This document shows, one piece after another, positions 14,117 to 22,728 of a stretch of DNA of 30,073 nucleotides. The notes under the pieces were generated by a model, which was given only the letters and a program-made list of their open reading frames with translations, had not been told where the DNA came from and searched no databases. The DNA is taken from IMG/VR virus record IMGVR_UViG_3300005471_000041, positions 1-30,073 of that record; one strand, 5' to 3'. The number at the start of each line of letters is the position of its first letter. Positions within the stretch are counted from its first letter, which is position 1. This stretch comes from a virus. The translations under genes and the position numbers were made by a program.

Positions 14117-14125
14117 CCAGCGCCG

Positions 14126-16198
14126 ATGGGAGAAACCGCGCAAATCGACCTTAGCGTTCTGATCAACAAGCCTCTTGAGCGGGCAATCAAGCTGTCGAAG
14201 GATGTCGTCGACGTCGAGTCTCGCACGGCTAAGTCGGTGGCAATTACATCTGATGAGCCGATCCTGCACTGGGTTGGGGGCCGCGGATACGCTTATGTAA
14301 TTTTGGACCACAGTCCAAAGTCGATCAACTTTGAGCGATTGAAGGCGAGCGCCCCATTTCTTGAGAACCACGATTACAGATTGCGGCTGGGCCGGCTGCG
14401 CCACTCAGCCAGCGATGGGCATGTGCTGCGAACTGACATCCGCTTTAACAGCAGGCCCTACACCGACGAAGTCTTTGCTGAAATCAATGAAGATCTTGCA
14501 AACGGAGATTCACCCGGAGTATCGACGGGCTTCGAAATCACCTACATCGAAGACAAGATCGAAAATTACATTGACGGCATTCCGGTTGTGCGAGCAACAA
14601 AGTGGACGCCTTATGAGGCTTCGCTCGCGACGATGGAACGGGACTTGAGATGCGGCTTCGGCCGTTGCATCGGTGAAGAGTGGGGTACGGGCCGCCCATC
14701 ATCAATCCAGTCAACTAAGCCGACCAACGAAGGGCCAGAAGCAGCTGACCCGCCAACAACTCCTGAAGTGAGGACCAATACCATGCCTGATCCCATAGCT
14801 CCGCCGGTAACTCCGCCGCCGCCCGCACAGAGTCCACTCGTGATGCTTGAGCAGCGCACGACTGACTATGTGAAGTTTGCCGTGATCTACGGCAACACCG
14901 ACGAACAAAAAGCCGCACTGACAGAAATGGCACGCGAGCATGCGTTGGCCGGCAAGTCAGAAGATGAGCTGAAGGCAACCATCATAGATACGCGCAAGCA
15001 GTGGCAGACCAAGGTGCCGGTCGCGATGCCTCAGCTCAATGAAGCGGAGAAAAAGAAGTACTCCATCTCGCGAGCTATCCTCGCTGACGCGAGTATGCGT
15101 GACCGCGAGCTCCGTGGTGACACGCAGTGTTTTGAGCTCGACGTCTCGCAGGAGATCGAAAAGCGCATCGCTGACAGCGTGCCTGGCTACAAGCCCCACG
15201 GCGGATTTTACATGCCTACCGGCTTGGCGCTGCGAGGCTTGCAACCCATTGACCAGGCGGAGCGATCTGATTTCTACCGGTTCATGCAGCGGTTCATGAC
15301 AATCATGACCCAGCGTGCAGACCTTCTCACGCGTGCCGGTCTGGACACGGCCACCGACACAAAGGGCCAAGAGCTCGTCTTCACCGAGCCCGGGTCATTC
15401 ATCGACCTGCTTCGCAAGAAGGCCATGGTGATCAATCTGGGCGCCACCGTGCTTCCTGGTCTCCAGGGCAATGTGGCGTTCCCAAAACAGATTGGAGCGG
15501 GCTCTTTCACGTGGGTTGGTGAGAATTCCGGCGCCGATGTTGCCGATTCCAACCTCACGTTGGACCAGGTAACACTGTCGCCTAAGACCGGTATGTCGAG
15601 CACCAGCTATTCACGGCAACTCTTACGACAGAGCGTTGTTGATATCGATGGCTTGGTGATGACGGACCTGGTCAAGATTAACGCGCTGGGACTTGACGTG
15701 GCAGCGCTTCACGGATCCGGTGTCGCGCCGATACCGCGTGGCATTTACAACACGTCGGGCATCGGCAGCGTCGCATTTGGTGGCGCAATAACGTTTGCAA
15801 AGGTCGTCGACATGGAGACGGCAGTGGCCGTTGCTGATGCTGATATCGGCACGATGGCTTACCTAACCACGCCAAACGTCCGGGGTACTGCCAAGAAGAC
15901 TCTGGAAGCTGCTGCTGCAGGTTCAAAGATGATCTGGCAGAACGGCGAAATGAATGGTTATCGCGCTGAGGCGACAAATCAGATTTCGAAAACGCTTGGA
16001 GGGGGCGGTGCTGAACACGGCATCGTGCTCGGTGTGTGGGAAGCCTTATTGATTGGCGAGTGGGGAGCGCTGGAGATCATCACGGATCCGTATTCCCTCA
16101 AGAAACAGGGAATGATTGAGCTCACCAGCTTCATGATGGCCGACATTGCCGCGCGTTACGCGGAAGCGTTCTGCAAGGGCACCGGACTCACGCCGTAA
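14126..16198 (+). CDS. Prohead protease fused to HK97-type major capsid protein
   Basis: One 690-residue frame holds two usually separate genes. Residues ~1-175 are an HK97-type prohead protease: ENHDYRLRLGRL (His82), DLANGDSPGVSTGFEI (Ser133) and WTPYEASLATM (Glu165) give the His/Ser pair and conserved Glu. Residues ~185-240 are a Pro/Thr-rich linker. Residues ~240-340 are charged and helical, the place of the scaffolding delta domain. From ~375 on comes the capsid fold: FIDLLRKKAMVINLGATVLPG, the E-loop/N-arm region, AALHGSGVAPIPRGIYN, MAYLTTPNVRG and the C-terminal GVWEALLIGEWGALEIITDPYSLKKQ. The fusion means protease and capsid would be made 1:1 and separated by self-cleavage, unless an internal start (for example ATG near residue 220) supplies free capsid protein. 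Confidence 0.9.
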   Translation: MGETAQIDLSVLINKPLERAIKLSKDVVDVESRTAKSVAITSDEPILHWVGGRGYAYVILDHSPKSINFERLKASAPFLENHDYRLRLGRLRHSASDGHVLRTDIRFNSRPYTDEVFAEINEDLANGDSPGVSTGFEITYIEDKIENYIDGIPVVRATKWTPYEASLATMERDLRCGFGRCIGEEWGTGRPSSIQSTKPTNEGPEAADPPTTPEVRTNTMPDPIAPPVTPPPPAQSPLVMLEQRTTDYVKFAVIYGNTDEQKAALTEMAREHALAGKSEDELKATIIDTRKQWQTKVPVAMPQLNEAEKKKYSISRAILADASMRDRELRGDTQCFELDVSQEIEKRIADSVPGYKPHGGFYMPTGLALRGLQPIDQAERSDFYRFMQRFMTIMTQRADLLTRAGLDTATDTKGQELVFTEPGSFIDLLRKKAMVINLGATVLPGLQGNVAFPKQIGAGSFTWVGENSGADVADSNLTLDQVTLSPKTGMSSTSYSRQLLRQSVVDIDGLVMTDLVKINALGLDVAALHGSGVAPIPRGIYNTSGIGSVAFGGAITFAKVVDMETAVAVADADIGTMAYLTTPNVRGTAKKTLEAAAAGSKMIWQNGEMNGYRAEATNQISKTLGGGGAEHGIVLGVWEALLIGEWGALEIITDPYSLKKQGMIELTSFMMADIAARYAEAFCKGTGLTP

Positions 16199-16246
16199 TC
16201 GGAATCCCTTTTGTTGTTTTTTTACTTTTGGTTCGGGAGGAAAGAA

Positions 16247-16450
16247 ATGCCACCAGTCGAGTTCGCAAACAAAAAGCGCCAGGTCCGCATCAGGTTCGTG
16301 ACCGGCGTACACCATGACGGCGTCGATTACGGTCCTGATTATCCAAAACAGGCCGCCACTGTTGATGAAGCTTCCGCGGCGAGCTATGTGTCGCAGGGAC
16401 GTGCGGTCTACGCCGAAGAGGCACCGCTGAAGGACAAAGGCGGAAAGTAG
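16247..16450 (+). CDS. Small head-region protein, 67 aa
   Basis: ATG 16247 is chosen because GGGAGG (16235-16240) lies six bases upstream; the frame is open further 5' but without a better start. The protein is short, basic at the start and Ala-rich, with VRIRFVTGVHHDGVDYGPDY and DEASAASYVSQGRAVYAEE, an arrangement seen in small phage head proteins that follow the capsid gene. A capsid-associated or decoration role is possible but not shown by any motif. Confidence 0.6.
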   Translation: MPPVEFANKKRQVRIRFVTGVHHDGVDYGPDYPKQAATVDEASAASYVSQGRAVYAEEAPLKDKGGK

Positions 16451-16454
16451 ATCT

Positions 16455-16766
16455 GTGCCGGTCGAGACTGCAGAGGACCTGGCTGCCTTCTTTGATGAAG
16501 ACGATTTTGCCGTCCAGGCAAACATAACTGATGGCGATGATTTCGATATCGACATCTTGGTGATTTTTGATAACGAAACCGAGGGAGTCGACCTGTACGA
16601 GTCGACAGCCGTTGAGGCGGCGGCGCCGAGCTTTCTGGCTGTCACGTCAGAGATTGTCGGCGTAAAGCGAGGCATGGTCGCGACGATCGCGAGCAAGGCC
16701 TACAAGGTCGAACGGATCCGGAAGGTCGCAGACGGAGCCACCAGTCGAGTTGAACTGAGCGAGTGA
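16455..16766 (+). CDS. Head-tail joining protein (lambda gpFII / phage head-tail attachment-like)
   Basis: The 103-residue protein starts at GTG 16455. It reads as a small beta barrel: ANITDGDDFDIDILVIFDNE, then PSFLAVTSEIVGVKRGMVATIASKAYKVERIRKVADGATSRVELSE. The 'rGd.v...g..Y.V......DG...v.L' ending is typical of the gpFII-like group that caps the head completion protein and docks the tail. Its place between capsid and tail terminator genes agrees. Confidence 0.65.
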   Translation: MPVETAEDLAAFFDEDDFAVQANITDGDDFDIDILVIFDNETEGVDLYESTAVEAAAPSFLAVTSEIVGVKRGMVATIASKAYKVERIRKVADGATSRVELSE

Positions 16767-16767
16767 T

Positions 16768-17241
16768 ATGCCCGAGCCGATTCGCCAGAAAGTTGTTGAC
16801 ATCTTGAAGGCCAGGTATGCCGCGATCAGGATTGATAACGGCTATCAAACGGACTTGGGCTTGGGGCCGATCGATGAATGGCCCATCGCTTATCAACAAG
16901 ACGAGATGCCGGCGACTGGAATCTTCGACCTAATCAACAAGACGTTGCAGGCGTTCCCCCTAGAAAAGCGCTCAAACAACGCGCTGTCTTTTCAGACTCG
17001 GATCTTTCTCAGGCGCAACACCGCGCCGGCATTAGCCCGCATGTACGTCGCGGACGTGATGAAGGCGACGATCACGGATCCGGTCACCGGCGAACGTGAC
17101 CCTACGTTTGGCGGGCTGGCGATCGACACGAAGCCGGATGAAGACGGTTTCATTGTTCCCGAGGACACGTTTCAGATCGACGGAGCTGCGGTCAGCTACA
17201 TAGTCGAATTTTTGAGTGAGCCCTTTAACGCTTACCAGTAG
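16768..17241 (+). CDS. Tail terminator-like protein (lambda gpU position)
   Basis: The 157-residue protein starts one base after the preceding TGA. It has an N-terminal helix (IRQKVVDILKARYAAI), an alpha/beta middle and a C-terminal strand SYIVEFLSEPFNAYQ, typical of small proteins that cap the growing tail tube and limit its length. Direct family motifs are not evident; the call rests on size, on the closing 'V.Y....F.EPf' strand common to such proteins, and on the position between head-tail joining and tail tube genes. Confidence 0.55.
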   Translation: MPEPIRQKVVDILKARYAAIRIDNGYQTDLGLGPIDEWPIAYQQDEMPATGIFDLINKTLQAFPLEKRSNNALSFQTRIFLRRNTAPALARMYVADVMKATITDPVTGERDPTFGGLAIDTKPDEDGFIVPEDTFQIDGAAVSYIVEFLSEPFNAYQ

Positions 17242-17253
17242 GAGTCAAACGCC

Positions 17254-18036
17254 ATGGCAGAATTCCCAGAGTATTTCATCGGCACCGGTGATGTGCACTT
17301 CTCTCCACTCGATGCGGACGGCGAGCCAACCAAATGGTTTGGCGTGAAGGAAGTCCCGATGGTTGAGTTCAACGGAAAGGTCGACTTTGCCGATAACTTC
17401 AGCACAGGGAAGGCCGGCCCCAACCTGCAAGACCTGCACGTCGCGATCAAACGCACGGCAACGTTGGCGCTGCAACTAAAGGAGCGTTTGCCGGAGAACC
17501 TCGAGTTCATGCTTCACGGCGAGAGCAGCTCAGAGAACGCCGGTAACGTGAACGTGGCGTTCGATCTGCCAGCGGGTATAGCGGACGGAGACAAGATCAT
17601 GTTGCCCGGCGATCATGTGGGCATTACCAACCTCGTGTTGCATGACTCAGCGGTCGTCGAAGCCGTCCTCGATGCCGACAACTATTCCTTTGACGGCGAC
17701 TCGAGGCTCATCACCTTCATCAGTGTTGCCGGACTCACTCAACCAATTCAGGTCATCAGCTATGCCTACAAGGCAAGTAAAACCACGAAGCTGATGTCGA
17801 AAACACCGCCGGATGTGGCGGTGTTATTCGACGGCATCAATCTGGCCAAACCGGGACAGAAGGTCCGAGCATTCTTCAAGCGCGTCACTTTCGACGCGGC
17901 CGCAAAATTTGCTCTCAAGTCGGGCGGCGATCAGGGGACAGCAACCACAGCCGACAGCAATGACCTGACAGGCGTGGTCCAGTTAAAGCCGGGCGACGAT
18001 CAGTCGGACGGTTACGGCACTTACCAAACTTACTGA
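17254..18036 (+). CDS. Major tail (tube) protein
   Basis: The 260-residue, mostly beta protein carries FIGTGDVHFSPLDADGEPTKWFGVKEVPMVEFNG at the start, which matches the N-terminal pattern of siphophage tail tube proteins. A helical KRTATLALQLKERLPENLEFML segment follows, then a beta-rich half with LVLHDSAVV and IQVISYAYKASKTTKLM, and a C-terminal PDVAVLFDGINLAKPGQKVRAFFKRVTF. The ATG at 17254 lies 12 bases after the previous stop with AGGAG (17241-17245) upstream. It should form the hexameric rings of the tail tube. Confidence 0.72.
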   Translation: MAEFPEYFIGTGDVHFSPLDADGEPTKWFGVKEVPMVEFNGKVDFADNFSTGKAGPNLQDLHVAIKRTATLALQLKERLPENLEFMLHGESSSENAGNVNVAFDLPAGIADGDKIMLPGDHVGITNLVLHDSAVVEAVLDADNYSFDGDSRLITFISVAGLTQPIQVISYAYKASKTTKLMSKTPPDVAVLFDGINLAKPGQKVRAFFKRVTFDAAAKFALKSGGDQGTATTADSNDLTGVVQLKPGDDQSDGYGTYQTY

Positions 18037-18053
18037 AAGGACGATTAACCAGT

Positions 18054-18329
18054 ATGGAATGGGTATTAGCGTTTCTGCCGGTGGGACTTCAAATTCTAGC
18101 AGGAAGATTGATAGCTCGAGACAAAGACTCGGTTGGTGCGGATGACGCACTCGGCCAGGTTCTTATAAACATTTCTCCGATCGTGCCGGAGTTGATCCAG
18201 GGCCGCACGCCAAATCAAAACGCTTCCGATCGCGTATTCGTGGCAATCCATGCCGCGTCGGAGAGCTACCTACTTCAACGCGGGCTCATTAAAGGTGATA
18301 TCGATATCAACGTCTCGTCAACCAAGTGA
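18054..18329 (+). CDS. Hypothetical protein, 91 aa
   Basis: ATG 18054 follows AAGGA (18037-18041). A hydrophobic start (MEWVLAFLPVGLQILAGRLIA) could be a signal anchor or simply a buried helix. The rest is a mixed sequence ending DIDINVSSTK. It lies between tail tube and a membrane/coiled-coil protein. No family recognised. Confidence 0.5.
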   Translation: MEWVLAFLPVGLQILAGRLIARDKDSVGADDALGQVLINISPIVPELIQGRTPNQNASDRVFVAIHAASESYLLQRGLIKGDIDINVSSTK

Positions 18330-18352
18330 ATACCCCGCTGTGTTAGCGAGCC

Positions 18353-18811
18353 ATGAACCAAACCGCGAAACTTGGAAGGTTCCCGATGGATGGCCAGCAA
18401 CTCCTGCACATAGCCGCCTCAAAACTTTTCTCACATAGCTGGCCCATCACCATCGGCAGCGGCGTTGCCTTTCTGGTGACCGAAGCTGCCGCCTGGACAC
18501 ACCCTGCAGTTGTGGCCGTCCTGACGGGAGCCCTCGTTCAGGTATTCATCGCTTTAATGCGCAACTGGTTCACCGAGCGGCGCGAGCTACTCTCGACGTT
18601 GCGCGACATGCTGAGAGAGCAGCGGCAGCATGTTCACGAGATGCTGCTGCAGCGTGAGAAGGAAGAACGCCACTCACTGGCTAACCGCGCGTCAGAAGCA
18701 GAGCTGAAGCTTCATTTGCTGCGAGCCGGCGTCCCATGGGAAGAGCTGCCGAGCACCCCTCCGCTTTACAGGAAACCTGATCAGGAAGGCGATGATCAGG
18801 CTCCCGCCTAA
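18353..18811 (+). CDS. Membrane hairpin plus coiled-coil protein, possible holin-like or accessory protein
   Basis: The 152-residue protein has two adjacent hydrophobic segments (about 31-48 and 51-69, split by a short Thr-His-Pro turn). A long charged helix follows (72-125, ERRELLSTLRDMLREQRQHV and onwards) that is strongly coiled-coil-like, then a Pro-rich tail. Two spans and a charged tail are compatible with a class II-type holin, but the position inside the tail module and the long coiled coil are unusual for one. It could be a membrane-associated accessory gene. Confidence 0.5.
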   Translation: MNQTAKLGRFPMDGQQLLHIAASKLFSHSWPITIGSGVAFLVTEAAAWTHPAVVAVLTGALVQVFIALMRNWFTERRELLSTLRDMLREQRQHVHEMLLQREKEERHSLANRASEAELKLHLLRAGVPWEELPSTPPLYRKPDQEGDDQAPA

Positions 18812-18818
18812 TTAAGCA

Positions 18819-18834
18819 GACCCGTGTGTGGGTC
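18819..18834 (+). other. Short hairpin between tail genes
   Basis: GACCC and GGGTC can pair around a six-base GTGTGT loop in the 69-base gap before the tail chaperone gene. No U-run follows, so a simple intrinsic terminator is unlikely. It may be a processing or stability hairpin. Confidence 0.3.
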
Positions 18835-18880
18835 CGTCATTACCGCTGACTTAAAACGTTTTGAGTTGATAAGGAGAGAG

Positions 18881-19276
18881 ATGGGAAAGAAGAGAATCTT
18901 TGCGACACGCACATTAAAGGAAGTACCGCTCACGTTCGAAAACGAAGAGGGCGAGCGTATCACTGAGCCCTTCACGATCACGTACCGAAGTTACTCGACA
19001 CAGGCCATCGAAGAGATTGAGAAATCATTCGAAGGCGAAGGCGTTCCCTACAGCGTGATGCTGAGCAAGTACGTCGTTTCGATCCTGGACAAAGACGGCG
19101 AGCCATTAACCGACGATGAAGGGAAGGCCGCAGATCTCTCGAATGGCTTCTTTGCAACTATGGAGGTCGTTGAAGCCAAGCGTCTCTTTGAGTTGATTCG
19201 AGCTGACATCTTCCCTCAGACGGCCTCGTCCGTACCTGGAGCCTCTGGATCTCCAGCGGCGGAAAGCGAGGCGTAG
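18881..19276 (+). CDS. Tail assembly chaperone, first part (lambda gpG-like)
   Basis: ATG 18881 directly follows AAGGAGAGAG; the longer upstream frame is not needed. The 131-residue acidic protein (VPLTFENEEGERITEPFTITYRSYS, then helices and DLSNGFFATMEVVEAKRLFELIRADIF) has the small alpha/beta make-up of siphophage tail assembly chaperones that coat the tape measure before tube polymerisation. A short open frame follows in the -1 register, as for lambda G/T, and the tape measure gene comes next. The position makes the call; sequence similarity alone is weak. Confidence 0.62.
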   Translation: MGKKRIFATRTLKEVPLTFENEEGERITEPFTITYRSYSTQAIEEIEKSFEGEGVPYSVMLSKYVVSILDKDGEPLTDDEGKAADLSNGFFATMEVVEAKRLFELIRADIFPQTASSVPGASGSPAAESEA

Positions 19277-19278
19277 CG

Positions 19279-19413
19279 ATGCCCGGGGCCGGGCTCATCA
19301 GTCTGGCCATTCAAATGGGCATGACCCCGCAGCAGTTGATTGACGCAGTCGAGGATGAACCCGAGTACTGGCGCGAGCGATTTTGGATCTACGTGAACGC
19401 CGGCGGCAGGTAA
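19279..19413 (+). CDS. Tail assembly chaperone, second part (lambda gpT position), 44 aa
   Basis: ATG 19279 sits two bases after the gpG-like stop. The product MPGAGLISLAIQMGMTPQQL and onwards ends DEPEYWRERFWIYVNAGGR. It resembles the short second chaperone segments found between G and the tape measure, which often contain a helix with a Met-Thr-Pro turn and a Trp/Tyr-rich end. The frame is open 5' from 19207 in the -1 register relative to G, so a frameshift fusion is possible, but no canonical slippery heptamer is visible in that overlap. An independent start is the simpler reading. Confidence 0.55.
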   Translation: MPGAGLISLAIQMGMTPQQLIDAVEDEPEYWRERFWIYVNAGGR

Positions 19414-19418
19414 GAACA

Positions 19419-22223
19419 ATGGCGATAAACATTCAGGCCTTCAGGCTTAGAACTGAAATCGTAGTCGACAATGCGAAGGCCGGCCCGTCTCTGCGCGCTA
19501 CTGAGCGTGACGTCGACAAGCTGGGCCAGCGGTTCACAAAGCTTGGCACCGAAGTCGACAAGGCACTGAAGGGCAAGGAACTCGGTGCGAAGTTTGGCCA
19601 GTCGTTCTCATCTTCGGCGACGTCTATCATCACCGGTTCGTTTGACTCACTCGGACAAACCCTCGGTTCAGTAATTGGCACTGTCGTCCTGCCTGGCATC
19701 GGCACCGCGATCGGCTCCACCATCGGTAGTGGTGTTGATGCGGCCATGAGCAAGGTCTCGGGCATGATATTGCCGCGGATCCAGCAGGGCATCGAACTCA
19801 ACAAACAACTCGAGCTCACGCGGGTTGAGTTCACAACGTTTGCAGGTTCCGAAAAGGAAGCTGATCGCTACCTCCTCAATCTCAAGAAGCACGCACTCGA
19901 CACTGGCACCAACTTTAACTGGGTGCTGGAGACTTCAGAGCACCTCTACGATCTCACCAACAACCTGCAATTGACGGACACAATTCTCAAGGCGGCGACA
20001 GACCAGGCCGCAGACTTTGGCGGCAAGGCCGAAACGATCGCCAAGGTTGCTGAGGCGCTGGGCCTGATCGCAGAGAAGGGGAGTCTTGCCGGCCGCGAGT
20101 TGAACAAGCTGTACAAACTCGGCATCGATGCAAAGAAGTATCTGTCCGAGGCCACTGGCTGGAGTGTAAAGAAAATCGAGAAGTTGATGGCCGAGAATCG
20201 GATTCGCGGTGACGTTGCTGCCCGGCTGATTGCTGAAGGTATCGAACGCGAGAAGGCGGGCTTTGCCGCGAAGCTCACAAAGACCACGACCGCCGGCGCT
20301 GAAAGAAAATCCGGTGTCCAAATGCAGCTACTGGCAGCTGAGGGCACTGAAAAGGCGACGCAGGCAATCGGAGACTTCAACCGTTCGCTTAACCGAACTC
20401 TCGAGGGGGAAGGCGCCCACCAGTTTGTACAGTTCATCGACCAGACCACGGGCACACTCATCAAGCTGGTGGAGACCGGACTCTCTGCCGGCGTAAACGT
20501 AACCAAGGGCCTGGCTGATGGGATCGCGAGTGGAGACGCGTTCCGTGCTGTTGGCTCCGCTGTCACCTCACTTGGCAATTACGTTGAAAATCAGTTCAAG
20601 AGCTTCTTCGAAATTCAATCGCCCGCCGACTTACCAAGGCGTGAAATCGGCGAGCCAATAGGTGAGGGAATCGCACAGGGAACTACTGACGGCTTCATTA
20701 AACGATTCGGTCAGACAAAGGAAGAAATCGTTGCTGAGCTCGAGCGATTCCTCGAGGACCCGCGCGTTAAAGCATTCTTCGAAGCTATTCGCAAAGCTGA
20801 AGGTGGCGCTCCAAACATCATTGTCGGTGGCAAACGTTTCTCCGACATGTCTCGTCATCCGAACGTCGTCGGCCTGCGCACCGAAAAAGGCCCGAGCACT
20901 GCTGCTGGAAGTTATCAAATTACCGCCAGCAATTGGTACGGACGCAAAGGTCGACCGGGATTGAAGGACCAGCTCGGTCTGCCCGACTTCTCCGCGCACT
21001 CGCAGGAACTCGCGGCGCTGTGGCTCTTCGCGCAACAAAGCGGTGGCGCTGGCCTGCGCGCGCTCATGAGCGGCGATCTCAGCACAGCGATGCGCGTTGC
21101 AGCAAAGGATTGGACCAGCACTCCCGGCTCAAAGATCGGCGGCGGCGGCCAGGTATCTGCGAGCAAGTGGATGGGCTTCTACAACCAGGCGCTGGCGGGT
21201 CTCACGGCCAACGGCAAGCCGGTCACTGATACAAGTCCAATGCCGGTAAACGTCATCAACTGGAAGGTGCCGGACTTCAACAATGCCGCGCGTATATTCG
21301 GCCAACAAAAACCCCAGGACAGTGCACCTGCAACGACGATACCGAGCAATTACGTGCTGCAGCTCGGTGAAGAAGACGCGGCGATCGTCGACGTGATCGA
21401 GAGTAAAGAACAACTCATTCAAGTCGATCGACGCAGCACTTTTGAAATGCGACAGCTCATCAATATGAGCTCGTTGGTCCCTCGTGCCCTGACACCTCTG
21501 ATAGGTGCAGAAAAGGAACACGCCGAGACGGCTATTGCCTTGACGGAGGAATATCACGCTGCCGCGCGCAAGGAGTTGGCCGTTGGCCAGTCGTTCTTGT
21601 CGCAGCTATCAGGAGCTCTGGGCCAGGTCTCGGGGATGATGCCTCAGCAGCAGGTTGGAAAGAAGCGAGGCTTCTTCTCGAAGTTGTTGGGATTTGCGGC
21701 GCCATTTTTGTCGTTCATTCCAGGTATTGGTCCGATCCTTTCACAGGTCGCCGGCATTGCAAGCGCTGGCCTCGCTGGAGACTACGCTGGGATGACGAGT
21801 GGCATCGCTACGGGCCTATCGCCGGGCGGCGTCTTTCGTAGCAGCGGGTCCGGCTCGGGAAATCTTGGGGGCACGTTGTCAGGTGATCTCGAGCGCCGCG
21901 CGATTGGTGGACCAGCCAGGCGGGGCCGAGTGTACTGGACCGGCGAAGAAGGACCAGAGCCATTCATCGCGCCGGTTGATGGTCGTTTTCTTTCTCACCG
22001 CGACGCAATGAGCGCGATGTCGTCACGTGGCGGAGGCCGCAGCGATGGCTATGACCCGTCAGCAATGGCGGCCGCAATGGAACGGTTAACAGCAGCTATA
22101 TCGCGGCTCGAGGGAATTAGCCCTCACGATGTGGTACGCGCAGGAGCACGCGGTCTGATCGACGCATACGATCAGGACGCCGGGTTAATTCGACTGAGTG
22201 GACAACGTCACCGGTTGGCTTAA
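19419..22223 (+). CDS. Tape measure protein with embedded GH104-type lysozyme domain
   Basis: The 934-residue protein fixes tail length and occupies the tube lumen. ATG 19419 is chosen over the upstream in-frame start inside the previous gene. A Gly/Ser/Ile-rich hydrophobic segment (about 65-105) is typical of tape measures, followed by long helices with LYDLTNNLQ and LIAEKGSLAGRELNKLYKLGID. Residues ~448-593 form a GH104-like muramidase: VKAFFEAIRKAEGG (candidate catalytic Glu), then HPNVVG, GPSTAAGSYQIT, NWYGRKG, LGLPDFSAHSQELAALWLF. Such a domain would digest peptidoglycan during DNA entry. A second hydrophobic region (about 740-790) and a basic/Gly-rich tail precede the C-terminus. Confidence 0.88.
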   Translation: MAINIQAFRLRTEIVVDNAKAGPSLRATERDVDKLGQRFTKLGTEVDKALKGKELGAKFGQSFSSSATSIITGSFDSLGQTLGSVIGTVVLPGIGTAIGSTIGSGVDAAMSKVSGMILPRIQQGIELNKQLELTRVEFTTFAGSEKEADRYLLNLKKHALDTGTNFNWVLETSEHLYDLTNNLQLTDTILKAATDQAADFGGKAETIAKVAEALGLIAEKGSLAGRELNKLYKLGIDAKKYLSEATGWSVKKIEKLMAENRIRGDVAARLIAEGIEREKAGFAAKLTKTTTAGAERKSGVQMQLLAAEGTEKATQAIGDFNRSLNRTLEGEGAHQFVQFIDQTTGTLIKLVETGLSAGVNVTKGLADGIASGDAFRAVGSAVTSLGNYVENQFKSFFEIQSPADLPRREIGEPIGEGIAQGTTDGFIKRFGQTKEEIVAELERFLEDPRVKAFFEAIRKAEGGAPNIIVGGKRFSDMSRHPNVVGLRTEKGPSTAAGSYQITASNWYGRKGRPGLKDQLGLPDFSAHSQELAALWLFAQQSGGAGLRALMSGDLSTAMRVAAKDWTSTPGSKIGGGGQVSASKWMGFYNQALAGLTANGKPVTDTSPMPVNVINWKVPDFNNAARIFGQQKPQDSAPATTIPSNYVLQLGEEDAAIVDVIESKEQLIQVDRRSTFEMRQLINMSSLVPRALTPLIGAEKEHAETAIALTEEYHAAARKELAVGQSFLSQLSGALGQVSGMMPQQQVGKKRGFFSKLLGFAAPFLSFIPGIGPILSQVAGIASAGLAGDYAGMTSGIATGLSPGGVFRSSGSGSGNLGGTLSGDLERRAIGGPARRGRVYWTGEEGPEPFIAPVDGRFLSHRDAMSAMSSRGGGRSDGYDPSAMAAAMERLTAAISRLEGISPHDVVRAGARGLIDAYDQDAGLIRLSGQRHRLA

Positions 22224-22691
22224 ATGGAAGAGCTCAACACAGAAGGATTTCTCTTCACGGAAGTCGCCGGCGAGTGGGCTGTGCTGACTGCTGATTTTGG
22301 TGACGGATATCAGGCGGGCGCTCTGGTTGGTGATCCACAAGGTACGCGCACGTGGTCGATCAGAATCGACGTGCTGCCGGGTCAACGCGCAACGCTCGTA
22401 ACTGAACCGGGCGGCGAGACATTGCTGGCCGAATCAGGCGAAGGCATAGGAGTTGAAGCGCAGGCGCGAGCTCAATACCTGTGGAGTTTCTTTAGAGCAC
22501 GTAAGGCTGCCGGCGACGAACCATTTTGGATCGAGACAGAGGATCCGGAGGATGCCGTACGCAAGAAGTATCTAGCCGGCTTTGTCGACCATCGACTCAG
22601 CTTCCAGGTGTTATGTGCAAAGGTCTACTCGGCCGGTCTCATGTTACGACAGAGGCGAGTGGCCGGCGTCGAGTCGCCGGTGCTCGCGTAA
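22224..22691 (+). CDS. Minor tail protein (lambda gpM-like / distal tail)
   Basis: The 155-residue protein starts at the ATG immediately after the tape measure stop. It shows ADFGDGYQAGALVGDPQGTRTWSIRIDVLP, then AQYLWSFFRARKAAGDEPFWIETEDPEDAVRKKYLAGFVDHRLSF with the 'FGDGY...G......W......YLW.FF..R....FW' pattern of distal-tail minor proteins that start the tail tip below the tape measure. Position right behind the tape measure matches lambda M. Confidence 0.7.
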   Translation: MEELNTEGFLFTEVAGEWAVLTADFGDGYQAGALVGDPQGTRTWSIRIDVLPGQRATLVTEPGGETLLAESGEGIGVEAQARAQYLWSFFRARKAAGDEPFWIETEDPEDAVRKKYLAGFVDHRLSFQVLCAKVYSAGLMLRQRRVAGVESPVLA

Positions 22692-22728
22692 CAAAGCCTT
22701 TGGATTGGAAGAAAGGAACGGAACTTAG

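Noticed and set aside
18819-18834. Intrinsic terminator in the tail operon
   Set aside because: The five-base stem lacks a U-run, and the downstream chaperone and tape measure genes must be transcribed with the tail.
19207-19279. Canonical -1 slippery site between tail chaperone genes
   Set aside because: The overlap where both frames are open holds no X-XXY-YYZ heptamer in register; GGAAAGC would not allow re-pairing in the A site.
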